This document shows positions 14,248 to 26,425 of a DNA stretch of 64,000 nt, one piece after another (the stretch's first letter is position 1; each line of letters starts with the position of its first letter). The stretch spans positions 682,001 through 746,000 of the forward strand of contig JAJSPD010000003.1 in assembly GCA_021307315.1 (NCBI GenBank), read 5' to 3'. Made by a program: the position numbers and the translations under genes. A model generated the notes under the pieces. The model saw only the letters and a program-made list of their open reading frames with translations. It had not been told where the DNA came from and searched no databases. This stretch comes from Bisporella sp. PMI_857. Taxonomy: Eukaryota > Ascomycota > Leotiomycetes > Helotiales > Helotiaceae.

Positions 14248-14893
14248 GAAACTTTGGTGGTAGCGAGGTTCCAACACAGTGGCCAGCACAATCATTGGGC
14301 ATCCCAGCCACCTGAAGATTGATATTGGTGGCCTAGTTGGGAGAAGGTTTACTGAATTGTGCGACCTCACGCTTGCCCTGTTTCTTTACTGAATACCGCA
14401 GCAATTCCGTCTCAGAAGCTATAACAATATTCTGGATCCAGCAGGCTTTATTGAGCAGATTTGGTGTCATGTAAATAAGTTAAGGCAGCATAGTAACATA
14501 GGTAGAGCAACTGCTATGGGGGCGAATGGACCCTTGCGTATAGCCTCAGACATGGTGTCACCGACTGGCCTATACCATACGCCAAGAACACTGGGTTGAT
14601 ACAAAATCCCGTGAGGACCTATGCCTGTATGCGGGATTGTACAAGAATGAAGGAGTTTGATTTTTTGTTTTATGTCATAGCAAGAAATCAGCAAAATGCT
14701 GCGCACTTGTATCAATCACGTGATATTATCTTAACGTCTCTTTGGTGTTCAAGTCACAGATGCAAAACTCATCTGTACCTATTCTGCTCTGGCGAAAGAA
14801 AAAGAGGTATTTCTCACGCATAATGCTACCGCCAGATTGTAGGCGCCTCAATAATATCGAGACCAAATCGTTTTCATGCTAGAGTTGGATTAC
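14248..14893. other. intergenic, no gene seen
   Basis: Spacer at the 3' side of the flavin monooxygenase gene. It includes a TCACGTGA palindrome at 14716-14723. No supported coding frame. Confidence 0.5.
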
Positions 14894-16735
14894 TCAAGTC
14901 TCTTTATATACATCATATCGGAAAGTAGATCCAATGTGATCGCTTCTTAGCAATTTCTGCCCTTTTCCATAAACTCTCTCCCTCGCCGTTAGAGGCCCAT
15001 CTTCCTCTTTTGGTGCTTCTGGATAGAGACCTCTTCTCCGCAACTCAGGTACGAGTAGATTAACCACATCTTCAAACGAGCCTGGCGTTGTGACATATGC
15101 AATATTAAAGCCATCCAGGTCACCTACTTCAATCCACCTTTGCAACTCATCTGCCACAATATCAGGCGTTCCCACAGGACATGGTCCCAAACCACCAAAG
15201 GCCGCCTTCTCAGCGATGGCCCGTGGGGTCCATTTCGGTACATTCTCACTTGTCGATACCATGCCGTCCAAAGTGGATGATATTTTATTGCCGTGAGAAT
15301 GCTTCTCAGGTCGAATCTCCTCGTCTAAGGGCAGTGTGGATACGTCAATCCCAGTCCAAGAGCTAAAAAGCACTAATCCACCAATCACAGAGGCGTATTT
15401 TCGAGCTTCATCATATTTCCCTTGTGCCTCAGCCATGGTAACTCCAATGAAAGGAGTGATGGAAACAAAGAACTTTAAAGATGAAGGATCTCGCCCGAGA
15501 GCAGCGGCCTGGGCTCGAATTTTGCCTACCGATACCCGAAGCAATTCCGGAGAATGGCTTGCTACAAAGATGCCTTCTGCATGAGTGGCACCAAACTTGG
15601 AACCAGCACTGACTTTTATTAGTTGAATTCGAAATACATATTGGATGACACTTCATCGACTCACGAAGAAGTTCCTGCTTGGAATAGAAATGGTACGCGT
15701 TGCGGACTTGGCGGGACGATATGACGACTGTCTAGCGTATAGTACGGACCCTCATGATGGATCTCTCGAATCTTGGCGGGATCAGCGTAGATATCGTTGA
15801 TTGTGTCGAGCTTTACAGCATCATCAGACCACGAGCCTTCCCATAGCTTGTATAGCGTTTTAAGATAATCATCGGCCATGTCGTATCTCTTATCATGTTC
15901 TATTAAGTCAGAGATGCCGATGGCTTTGAATGCCTCCTTCTTCCACCTTAACATTACTCATCAGTCGGTGACACATTTGACTATACCTGAGAAGCGCACC
16001 TACGATGTCACGATATTCCAACCCTATGTATCAGGGTCTCGGAGTTAGTTTGCTTATCAGAGAATGTTCTAGAGTATGGAACTGCTTCAAGCGCGAGTTA
16101 CTTTCCAGACGTGTTCAAAAGAGTATACACATGTCTTAAGAGCAAAACAGCTTATGAAGTATTCTAATATAACGAATCTCGCTTCGAGAAGCTGACACTT
16201 ACAATTCGTCCATCAGTTAGGTGATCCAGGGTTGAGAACCGTTTAGCCACAATGAAAGGAGTTTCAAAGCTGGTTGATGTAGTGATGGCAAACGAAAGAT
16301 TCTTTGTCACTGCTGCCATAGCCGTGATTGGAATACTGGGATCAATGACCGGCCATTGGGCTCCTCGTCGAATGCACTCATCCATTGAGCCTCCGTAAAC
16401 AGCATGGCCAGCCGTCGAGTCCGCGAGGAACAGGGCGTTGATATTACCGCGCTCGAGAAGTTGCGCGAGATTGGTCCAGTACGACAATTTCAATTTAGTG
16501 CTGGATTTATCCTTTGGGTTCTGCACTTCAAATTAATATTCATTGCCCATTGAGAGAGGTTCACACGAAGCACCTTCCATTGTCCGGGACTAAGATGACC
16601 TAGAGTCCCACTCATATCAAAGGCATTGAGTATAATCTGCTTTTTAGGCTCTGTTTTTTGTCTCTTCAATGGGCCTTGGATTTCAGCATCGTTAGTCTCA
16701 TGTAGGCGGTTCGACTTTGTCTTCGTTGCTCCCAT
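14894..16735 (-). CDS. NtaA/SnaA/DszA-type FMN-dependent monooxygenase
   Basis: Bacterial-luciferase-like flavin monooxygenase that uses reduced FMN and O2. Characterised relatives attack aminopolycarboxylates, sulfur heterocycles or related compounds; the substrate here is unknown. Five exons: 16735-16574, 16520-16203, 16023-16004, 15946-15665 and 15608-14894; 498 aa. Conserved segments in order: ILNAFDMSGTLGHLSPGQWK, LSYWTNLAQLLERG, ALFLADSTAGHAVYGGSMD, STLDHLTDGRIGWNIVTSW, HDKRYDMADDYLKTLYKLW, VPFLFQAGTSSAGSKFGA and HAEGIFVA. The third exon is only 20 nt and encodes GWNIVTS, the most conserved motif in the family, so I trust it. Its donor GTAGGT overlaps what would otherwise read as a TAG stop. 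Divergent from a Dal5-type permease 449 bp away, suggesting a transport-plus-degradation pair. Confidence 0.92.
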
Positions 16736-17184
16736 TTTGTCACAGTCTAGTTGAAATGATCCCGATAGTAGAAGATTCTGAGCTCGAAGGGAGTAGGATG
16801 GTTCGATATCTACAGTTCATGACTAGATTGGCACCGACAAAGGGAAACGGGGATAAGCGAGATGGTGTGCTCGTGCTCCACTATGGTAAACATTATATAC
16901 AACATCGATCTCATCACAGCTGAGACTATCCCACTCTTAAATCCATCGCTCTGGGATATTTTCGGGAAAAGGTTCCTTTTCACATCAATGAATCGTATTA
17001 AAAGTGGGAAAGGTGGGAATATGGACACAGCAATCAGATAAACATGAAGATGGAAAATATCCTTGAAAGCACGCAACGTCGTGGAGCTACAAATATCTTC
17101 TGATAATTAAACATATAAGGGGACGACCTTGAATCCTTGCTGAGGTCGGCTTCCACTCATCTAATCAATTACTAAGTTGCCATA
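16736..17184. promoter_or_regulatory. shared promoter, monooxygenase / permease, with GATA-type sites
   Basis: A 449-bp divergent spacer. HGATAR-type matches (recognised by AreA/Nit2 GATA factors in nitrogen limitation) occur at 16763-16768 (CGATAG), 17036-17041 (AGATAA) and 17101-17106 (TGATAA). The motif is short and common, so this is only suggestive of nitrogen control. Confidence 0.4.
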
Positions 17185-18861
17185 ATGGCTGAGCCAACAG
17201 TGTCTGAGGTTTCGAAGCCACGTAAAGGATTCTTTCAGCACATAAAATGGTTTGATGAAAATGATACACCTGAGGAACGAAGACTCATCTGGAAACTTGA
17301 CCTGCTTATAGTTCCGTATGCCCTTTTGGTATACTGGGTGAAGTATCTTGATGCTGCAAACTTGAGTGCGTACTATCCTTTACCACATTATAAAGAGTGA
17401 TACTGAAACATTCAGACAATGCCTACGTCTCAGGCATGAAAGAAGACCTCAAGCTCGGCGGCAATGACTTATCTCATCTACAATCCGCACTTCTAGTTGG
17501 AAACTGCATCGGCCAGGTGCCTTTCGCCTACTTCTTCCCCAAACTTCCCTTACACATCCTCATTCCCAGTTTGGACCTGGGTTGGGGAATATTCAACCTC
17601 CTCCAGTTCAGGGCAACGGGAAAATCAGAGCTCATGGCTTACCGATTCTTTATCGGCCTATTTGAAAGTCCTTTCTTCATTGCTGTCCACTACACTCTGG
17701 GCTCATGGTACAAAGGCCACGAACTGTAGGTTTTTTCCCCGCCCACTTCCAGGCGTCTCATTAACAACGGCCAGTGCTCGTCGCGGCTCCTGCTTCTACA
17801 TCGGCCTCGCCCTCGGAACCCTAACAGCCTCCCTTCTGCAAGCTGCCGCAACTAAGAATCTAGACGGGGTTAATGGCCTCGAAGGCTGGCGCTGGAATTT
17901 CATCATCACCTCAGTATGCACACTCCCACTGGCTTTTGTTGGTTGGTTCATCTATCCTGGCACTCCCGACCGCCCAAACCGCTTCAGCATCACTGCAGCA
18001 AATGTCTCTCTTGCCAAGAGACGTCTCGAGAAAGCCGGCCATCGAGCGCCTGCACCATGGACTTGGAATCTCGTCAAGAAAGTGTTCACCACATGGCATA
18101 TATATGTGTTAGTCTTCTGGGATATCATGTTCTGGAATGGAAGTTTAAATACAGCTAACGGAGGCTATCTCCTCTGGATCAAATCGCTGAAGCGCTACTC
18201 CATTCCAGAAGTGAACAACCTTGGAGCGACCATGCCTGCAATCGGTATCTTCATCACTTTGGCAGTCTGCTTCGGCGCGGATTTCTCGCGCTCGCCTGCT
18301 TGGGCCATCACCCTCGCATATATCATGAACGTTCTCGGCCTGGTCATAATCATCATATGGAACGTGCCAGAAGCGGGACTGTGGTTTGCATTCAACACTA
18401 CGTATTTTGCTAATGCGATCTCTTCAGTCTTATACGGGTAAGTCGCGCTTCGTCAGGACCACTTAAGTGATGACGCCTCTGACAAGACCAGATGGGCACA
18501 AGACATCCTCCGACACTCCCCCGAACAGCGCGCCTTCACACTCGTAGCCATGAACGCGATCTGTCAGTCAACAACAGCGTGGACTCTGATACTTACGTTC
18601 CCTACGGTGGAGGCGCCACGATTCACAAAGGGGTATTCGTTTACAGTCGCTTGTGCGATCATGTTGATTTTGATGACTTGGGTTGTGAAATATCTACATG
18701 ATAAGCAGGAGTAAGTCGATCTACAATCGGGTTCTAATGGAAGCGGCTAACTTTGTGATAGACGACAATTCAAGCAGCTTCAGGAGAGCGATGATGAGAG
18801 GATACAAGATTCGGTGGACTTGGTTGGTCCTGAGACTATTGCCCAGGTATCAAAAAAGTGA
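17185..18861 (+). CDS. MFS anion:cation symporter, Dal5/allantoate permease family
   Basis: Plasma-membrane proton symporter family that imports allantoate, nicotinate, pantothenate and related organic anions. Five exons: 17185-17365, 17416-17725, 17775-18437, 18492-18710 and 18762-18861; 490 aa. All junctions keep phase. Family marks: FDENDTPEERRLIWKLDLLI, VKYLDAANLNNAYVSGMKED, RFFIGLFESPFFIAVHYTLG with GSWYKGHELARRGSCFYI, GWRWNFIITSVCTLPLAFVG, PGTPDRPNR and AQDILRHSPEQRAFT. These are diagnostic of the Dal5-like ACS family. Partner of the divergent flavin monooxygenase; a likely role is uptake of that enzyme's nitrogen- or sulfur-containing substrate (inference). Confidence 0.93.
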
Positions 18862-19428
18862 AAGTATGTAAATTAAAGTATATATATGTCAAATCAACTT
18901 CATATGTGTGCATTGCAATACTTGCTGGGCATCACAAAATCACAGTTCGGACGCCTGTATTTTAGCTCTTATCCCGCGAAAAGACATATCAAATATTAGG
19001 TTGAGATTATAATTAATTTAAACGGCTCCCATAACTGGAGAGTTAAAAATGGAATGGCCCTGATATTTCGCTTTGGAATATGAGGAAGTTCTTCATTCTC
19101 TGGTCAATTTAGATGCAAGAATCCAATAGAGACTGAGGGAAGTGACGACAAACACTTCAAGTGATTCTGAGGGCATATGTTTATGAGCCTTTATCTTCTA
19201 GGTAAGAATTACGAAATTCAGGGCTTAAGAAGATAAGGAGTTGAGTCAACTTTAAGTTGTCAGGTAACACAAAGCTAGCCACCCGTGGCTGGTGTCTTAC
19301 AGGGATTTATTATAGATACGCGGCCTGCAGCAACGACAACAAATTCTCATATTAACAATACTCACCCTGACGTGGAGTTCGACGCCTAAACGAGACATTA
19401 CTAATTGTCTCAGTATTGCTTTAGGCGA
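18862..19428. other. intergenic, no gene seen
   Basis: A 567-bp AT-rich spacer between two co-directional genes; no coding frame supported. Confidence 0.55.
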
Positions 19429-21622
19429 ATGCTCACCCATATGATTATGGCCATTTTATTCAGAAAACCTTTGCGATTTGTCTTCAAAGTTGTCTGCGGT
19501 CAATCATCCCCCTTCGCGATTCAAATTTTTCTTCTGGCCATCATTATGGGGTTCTTTGTGTCACTACTATGCAAAGCATGTGTGTGGCGTAAGAGAGCGC
19601 AAAATATTCCCTCGGGTTCGCCATTCACTGGGTTTGACCCTCTACTTGCAACGGCAACGGAGCTTCAAAATTTATTATCCTCTGGAGCACTCACTAGCGT
19701 AGATCTCGTAAATCAGGGATTTGCTCAGATTGAGAGATATGATGATTATCTGAGAGCAATCATAAGTGTGTCTCCAACAGCGTTAGAGGATGCGCGCCGT
19801 CTCGATAGAGAGCGCGTGTCAGGTCGTATCAGAGGCCCGCTTCATGGCATACCTATGTTGATAAAGGCAAGGAGAATCTCGTTACGTCGAGTTATCTGTG
19901 AAATGGATTCGTTTAATTAACAAGCAGGCAGGATAATGTGGCAACAAGCTTAGAGTTAGGAATGGACACTACAGCTGGGAGCTTTGCACTCCAAGACTCT
20001 CGACCACTGGCAAATGCGGATATAGTGAATAAGGTTATACCAAGTGTCCTAATAGTGTGATCTTACTGATAAATTAATAGCTTGTGGAAGCAGGGGTGAT
20101 AATAATAGCCAAGTCGCAGCTCTCTGTATGGAATCTAGGCAATTGATTTGTTTGCATAATGCTAATTAGTACATCAGGAGTTTGCAAATTACAAGTGTGC
20201 ACTCTTTAAGCTTATATTTGCAAGCAAGTACCTAATGTAACTATACATAGGGGAAGTGGGCTACCTCCTGGATGGTCTGCAATCAGGGGCCAGTGTCAGT
20301 CTGCCTATACGAGTGATGATTTTGACCTAGACGATTTAGGATTTGGACATAGTGTAAGCTCTCTGTTTACTTTCCTATATAAATTACTAAACTGTTACAA
20401 TTATCAGAGCCCAGGAGGCTCTTCGACAGGTTCGGCAGTTGGAGTAAGTGCTGGATATGCGTCAATAGGTCTTGGGACAGACACCACAGGTTCAGTTGTC
20501 ATTCCAGCAACGAGAGCTGGGCTTTATAGCATTCGGCTCACGACTGGTATTACAAGTATGGAAGGGATCGTCCCGTTTTCGCGCAAGTTTGACACAGTGG
20601 GACCTCTTGCAAAAGGCGCCCGAGATATTGCCAACATATTGGATGTTATTGTAGATCGCGGAGCGACGAATGTGCCTTTGGGAGGATATGCTTCTGTACT
20701 TCATGGGAAGTGGGATCATCTAAAGATCGGCACTCTAAGTCCAGAAAAGTGGTTCATTCCACCATCTTTGGGCAGACCAAATCCTGCAGCGCGCGAGCAA
20801 ATGGTACGTCTTACCTGATCCGTCAGAATAAAAAATCGACACGAATACGTAATATAGGACAGGGAGACGCGCGAGGCATATCGAAAAATGCAAAACCTTG
20901 GAGCTACGGTGAAGAGTGTTGAGTTGGTGTCTTGGGAGGAGATGTCACCAGCTAATGGAAAAGGCATTTTTGATCTCTTCGGTATGAGCCTGGTGGCCTT
21001 GCGCGGAAACCCTTCTGACAAGTAGCAGAGGCAGACTTTCGGAAGGATATCGAGTCTTACTTGAAGGTCCTGCCGTCGTCATCCATCAAGACGTTAGATG
21101 ACATTATTAAGTTCAATATTGAGCACGCGAGTTTAGAGCTCCCAAAAGGTAACTCAGATTAGAACACTTAAAATACAGGAGATCATAGGTTAACAAGCAA
21201 TAGGGTATGAGAGCCAAGACCTTCTGATTAGAGCAGCCAATAACAGCATGAGCACTGAGGCATACGAGAAGACCTTTGCTCAAATGCGTTTAGTCAGTCG
21301 AGACATGGGAATTGATAAAACGCTTCGAACGGATGAGGTTGATGTAATCATTGGACCAGCGGACTCTGCATTTAGTTTACTGGCTTGTGGTGCTGGTAAG
21401 TCGCTTGGCAAATCTTTAGTCACTGATGAATTGACAGTTTCAGGCTACCCTTCTGCAACTTTACCACTTTCATATCTCGACTTCAACGGTCGGCCATTTG
21501 GCTTATTCGCTCTTACAACAGCCCACCATGAGGACACATTATTGCAGGTGATGAGTGCATGGGAGTCTACATTCCCGGCCCGAAAACCACCGTCAATGCA
21601 ACCATCACGACTGAAAGCATAA
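19429..21622 (+). CDS. amidase-signature hydrolase with N-terminal membrane anchor
   Basis: Amide hydrolase with the Lys-cisSer-Ser triad. Ten exons: 19429-19866, 19932-20033, 20081-20125, 20178-20194, 20251-20353, 20408-20803, 20858-20981, 21026-21148, 21204-21395 and 21444-21622; 572 aa. The catalytic Lys is in PMLIKDNVAT; the cis-Ser loop is SPGGSSTGSAVGV; the nucleophile Ser is in GTDTTGSVVIPA. The C-terminal EVDVIIGPADSAF and NGRPFGLFAL segments are typical. A hydrophobic stretch near residues 36-55 (FAIQIFLLAIIMGFFVSLL) suggests membrane anchoring. The first intron is of GC-AG type (AAG|GCAAGG) and exon 4 is a 17-nt microexon. The last intron is 48 bp and open in frame, so its retention would still give protein. 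Paralogue of the amidase at 30743. Acceptor of exon 8 may shift by 3 nt. Confidence 0.87.
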
Positions 21623-21753
21623 ACGAGATACCTAGAATGATTCTCAATTCTTCAATCAAATATACATGCAATACATGGGTACCTTCATGCCTTATTCAAT
21701 CTAGAAACTTTATGCAGTACAACAATATCACTCACATGAGGCCAAGCAATATA

Positions 21754-24700
21754 TCACCGCCAATAGCCGCATACCAATCGATCCCAAGCAATGTCAGAAT
21801 CTTCCACATATGATAAGCCTGAAGCCTGCCCTGGGCATCGTGCGCGCATCAAGTCTGCTAGTTGGCGATAAGACTCATATTTCTCTTTGGAAGCCTCTGG
21901 GCCTTTTAATGTAAAGATGTGAGCTTCTTTTCGTATTATACGCGCGGTGTCCCCAATTGCTCCATGCAGTTCAGCGATTTGGCGGCCCTGTGCCAAAGAT
22001 TTCCTTTAAAGAAGGTTAATAATCTTCCTATCAGAAATTAGGGATAGAATTTTGCATACTGAGCGCTACTTAGGAGCCCGTCCTTTAGCTGCAGTACTGC
22101 AATCTTGTAATAGCAAGCTGAAACCAGGATATGAAATTTAGTGGACTGCTCCTCTTGTAGAATTCCAACTGCATGGTCGTAAAATTTCCGCGCAGTTAAA
22201 TATTCTAATTTCTCGAGTGCCATATTTCCACGGGCATATGCTAAACTAAAATATTTTAGTTGCGTGAATCCTGGGAGATGTAATCCCGCTACTTACTGTG
22301 CCATGAAATGACCCCTTGCACCAAACTTTTCGACAAAAATGGCCTCTGCCTTGTCGTATCGTTTTGCAGCTTCACTGAAGTCTTTTTTCTCAAAATAAGC
22401 ACGGCCACTGGTCATGTGCGTTAACCCAAGCGATGTCAATCCTGTGGGGCCCATTGCAAGTCGCATTTTTTCGGCCTTGCTGAATGATTTGATTGCTTCA
22501 TCTATATGTCCTTCTGCGGTTTCGAGATTGCCAAAGTTATTAACTTGGACCGAATATTCTTCCATGGCATCTGCGCTTCCAGACTTTGCTGCTGCTTCTC
22601 GAATCTTCAAGGCTGGCTCCCATGCTTCGCGGCATTTTTGGAGGTCATTTTTTTCGAAATAGCAACAGCCTTCCGTGTTCAAAAGATGTGCATAGAGCTC
22701 AGAGCTCTTATCCATGCAAGCCTTTCGTGCTACTTCAAGAATAGCTAAAGACGAATTGTGTTCCCCCACTTCGAGCTTATACCTTTAGATGTTTAGAGAT
22801 CAGCAGACAACATAACGAGCTTATATAGTCTCATACCATGCACAATTTTTCAGAAGTTCTCCAAAAACAGGCGAGGGTCGTAGCGATTTGAGAGACCTCT
22901 TCCCTTGAAACTCTAAGAATCTTTCAACTAGTGACACGCCATGTTGAATCGCAGCCTTGCACTTGATCCACTCATTGAAAAATGGCCTACCATTTATTTG
23001 GTGCGGGAATGCCTCATATACGATCTGAACTGACGCATCAAAGTACTCTTGACGGTCGTTGTCTCCACAGTTGTACAAAAAAGCCTCTTGAACTAGCCGA
23101 TGGATAGAGAGAACCAGTGTGTCATTATCTGTCGCCTTGTTTTTATCGATAAGAGCAGCTTTAATAAGTTCTTCCATTGCCACATGAAGCCTATAAAAGG
23201 TTAACATATATTGTCCCTGCTTAAGTAGGGTTGCGCCTTACTCAAACTCGTCTTCACAGATAGAGATAATGCTTGATTCTGAACCGTTCAAGTTGATTTG
23301 GATGGCATCAAGTTTGAATAGGGAGGGCAATATGACGTCAGGAGCAAGGAAAGACATCATTCCTAGAAGTGGCTTAGCTCCAATTCGAAGTGATCCGAAG
23401 CTGACCAGCCACACCTGGTCCAGAATATGGCCTTTAGCGGATCTATTTGGTTTATCATAATCTTCGGGTAAATCCACGTTTGTCAAGAGCTTCCTTGAGT
23501 GCTTCAGAAAAAATTCTGGATATTCTAAAAGCGAGCAAGTCCGCGAGTTGATAGAGGCTGCCAATACTCGAATACCTATCGGGAGTCCGTCTATTTTCTT
23601 GAGCAGATTTTTCAAGCACTCTTCCTCCTTTAGTGTCAATACCTTTTCTGGGAGGAATCGTTTCAAGAGTGAAAGTCCGTCGTCGCTTCCAAATGGCTTC
23701 ACATGATATTTATGTGTGTCGGAGAGGCAAGCACTGGAATGTCTACTAGTTATAATAACTGCTCCACTTGTAGATAGAACTTGCGCGTCATTAATCATAT
23801 CGATGTTCTCGCAATTGTCAAATATCATTAGCCATTTGCGGCCCTTGACTGAGCAAAATAGTTAGCGCTTCCTTTCTGATTCCCATCTTATCTCTTACCT
23901 CCTCGGGCCGCTTGTGTTCTTAGCCAATTCCTGAAATAGAGTAGATTTAACTCATCTTGGCCCTCTGGGCGCACACCTGGAAGCTTCAAGCTGACTGCGA
24001 ACTCTGTGAAACTCTTATGTAGCGATTCTGATGTTTCACTTCTTACCCAGAATACAGCATCGTATGGAGATGGTTTTTGGTAAGCGTACTGCAGAGCAAT
24101 TGAGGTCTTTCCAACTCCACCCATGCCGTATAAGAGGATGGAGTTGAGCTTTCCAGAGTCTGGATCAAGGCTCAGGATGCTCTCCAATGCATTAATTGCC
24201 TCTTCTCGTCCGTAGAACAACTGAGATGCCGCCCTGGGAAGAACAAACAAAGGAAACTTTATATTCTCCTGAGCGAGCTCAATATTTTGAAGCAGGTCTT
24301 GCCCTCCTTTCTTTTTAAGAGCTATGTCTAGAAGCTTCGTAACGTTTTCAACAGCCTCTTTCACTTTTGCGATTGCCGCTTCGAACTTCTTGTTCAGTTT
24401 CGAAAAATGAAAACCGTCTTCCAATTTTTAGCAGATGATCTATCTATAGTTTAAGGTCCAGTACTGACGTTTTTGCTCTCTGTTCCAGTTCACCGCTTCG
24501 ACCCAGAAATTCACCAAACTTACAAAAACAGCAAGGATTGCCCGACTCATCTCGTGAGACTCGCCATGTTCTGCAAAACAGGCTGCGCATTTCTCTAATA
24601 TGTCAAGTCTGCTTTGTATTTCATCAATCTTGTTTCCGAAGTCAATCCAGGTCTCTTTGGAAGACAATGATACCATGAGGTATATTAGCTAGAAGCCATT

Positions 24701-25242
24701 TCTAGACGGTCTCGGAATACCTCGCATACCTTTGTTGCCAAATGTAGTAGACCCCACAGAATAGCAAAGTTCGGTTGGTATGGAATCATAGTCATCATGA
24801 ATAGGGTGGATATTGATTCTAGAGATTGCGTTGTTGGCCCTAAAACCGTCCTTGGGAAGGTCAGATTTTTACTAGCATGGTTGCAGTAACATCCATACTT
24901 TGTGCTCGCCCCGGCTCTTCCAAGCCAAGTGTGCTTGTGTTCAAGTTCGCGTTTCCTCAGGTCATCAAAAACTCTCTCTGGGGAATCAAATTGCTCGATA
25001 CTTTCATAGTCAGCTGGCGAGAGGTCTTCCCTACACTTTTCAACAGCGTTTCTCCATTTCTGATCCAGAAAAGCCTTCGTGTCGCTGAGAATGTGACATG
25101 TTAGAGTAGAAATTTTCAAAGTAGTTCTGATCTCATCAGAGACGGACCTATCTACTATTTTTTGTTCAATAGACAAATATTTAAATTCATTGTCAAGAGA
25201 AGTATCGTTTTTGATCGACATTTGGCTAGGCTGGGTACTCAT
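21754..25242 (-). CDS. NLR-like STAND protein: NB-ARC NTPase with C-terminal TPR repeats
   Basis: Fungal NOD-like receptor thought to sense non-self signals and trigger a response. Eight exons: 25242-24730, 24688-24469, 24417-23899, 23848-23242, 23190-22837, 22782-22297, 22245-22060 and 22003-21754; 1044 aa, phases all consistent. The N-terminal ~240 residues are helical and unlike any effector domain I can name. Then FYGREEAINALESIL, the P-loop GMGGVGKTS (about residue 342), Walker B KWLMIFDNCEN (about 425), SGAVIITSRH, the GLPIGI (GLPL-like) motif and LHRLVQEAFL-type spacer (SIHRLVQEAF). From about residue 600 there are several tetratricopeptide repeats (for example AYARGNMALEKLEYLTARKF). 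The end, DRLVCGYWR, is a common terminal motif of this fungal class. The first intron is only 41 bp, and its acceptor is the least certain junction. Confidence 0.9.
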
Positions 25243-25881
25243 TCTTTTTCTCGGCTGTACCTAAGCTTTCGGCTTCGAAATTTACGGAAGTAGAAATCTG
25301 GAAGAAATCAGTTACCATTGATATTGAGAAGCAAAGTGGCCATGCACCTACGTGCTAATGTTGACGGGGCATATCAAAGTCCCTGAAAAGTGAGGCTTAC
25401 AGGCTCAGGTTGCACAAACATACTAGGGGTAGATCTAGTAAACCTCACAAGGGTTAGAGAGAACACTTCGTTGCGGAAAACTACCCCCACGACCATGCGA
25501 GCTGCCATGTGCTGCCACTAAGAATGTATTGTGTGGGAAACTTGCGTGTTAGTTTTGCCAACAATCCTCATTAATGAGTTGGCGAAGCAGCCAACTTGCC
25601 TTAGCCCGCATGGATGTTGCGCCTCCATTATGGGAGCTAATGAGATTGAGACGAGCTACTAGACATGATGGGAAATTTTGTGCAAACCGCACTATATAAT
25701 GGTCGATTTCGCCTGAGTGTCCGTTTCATATCGACTCCTCTTTAGTCAAGTCTCAGCTAAATATACTCAAATTTTGTTCATCAACGATATAGGTAGGTTG
25801 TAGAATAGTCAAGCCTTCATACGCCTTATATAACAATCTTACAGGCAAAACCAAACTCTTTCAAGTGTTAACACTCCCGCC
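25243..25881. promoter_or_regulatory. upstream region with TATA-like box and possible 5'UTR intron
   Basis: A divergent spacer between the NLR gene and a short plus-strand gene. A TATATAATGG element lies near 25690. A likely leader intron starts GTAGGTTG at about 25791 and ends CTTACAG at about 25844. Confidence 0.4.
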
Positions 25882-26085
25882 ATGCCTCAATCCAGCATTG
25901 TTCATCCTTACCCTCAACCTCAAACTGACGACATCTTTCCCCTTACCACCAATAAAACCTCCTCAAAGGCCAAAGAACAGCCATGGAAGAAATGGCCTGT
26001 TGATGCTACAGCCAAACCCTTTGATAACATCTTGGTTTCATTTGAATACCACGACAGTGGTACAAATGGCCTTGGGGGATATTGA
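25882..26085 (+). CDS. short hypothetical protein, 67 aa
   Basis: Single-exon frame MPQSSIVHPYPQPQTDDIF... to TGA. No family recognised. It is soluble, proline- and lysine-containing, with tryptophans in EQPWKKWPVD, and has no signal peptide. Support comes from promoter-like context: a TATA-like box about 190 bp upstream and a plausible leader intron ending just before the ATG. It could be a genuine small protein or an upstream exon of something I cannot trace. Confidence 0.4.
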   Translation: MPQSSIVHPYPQPQTDDIFPLTTNKTSSKAKEQPWKKWPVDATAKPFDNILVSFEYHDSGTNGLGGY

Positions 26086-26425
26086 AGGAATCATTCATAT
26101 TTAGGTATACTGAGTGCAAACCTTATTAGACGAACACCTTTTAACTAACCGCTCGCATATAGCTATTCGAAAATTCGGTCGTATTCTTTAAATTATCTGT
26201 TATTGATCAAGAGGTGGGATGGTGAACGCGAATGGACTCTCTTGTTGGATTACTAAGTGTGCTGGGCTTTCTATTATCTACGCTCTTTCAATGTGATTAA
26301 TTATTGGTGAACCAAATCAGCTCTAAGAGTAAAAAAATTATCCTGCGTGGAAATGTGCCAAAATCTTTATCAACTAATTCAAATTTATTTTCTATCCCAG
26401 TTTCAACTCTCCACAGCCTGCTTGT
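26086..26425. other. intergenic, no gene seen
   Basis: A 340-bp AT-rich spacer between convergent stops; nothing recognisable. Confidence 0.5.

Noticed and set aside
15947..16004. Apparent TAG stop right after GWNIVTS in the monooxygenase
   Set aside because: The TAG lies inside a GTAGGT donor; splicing to 15946 gives GWNIVTSWKKEAF in phase.
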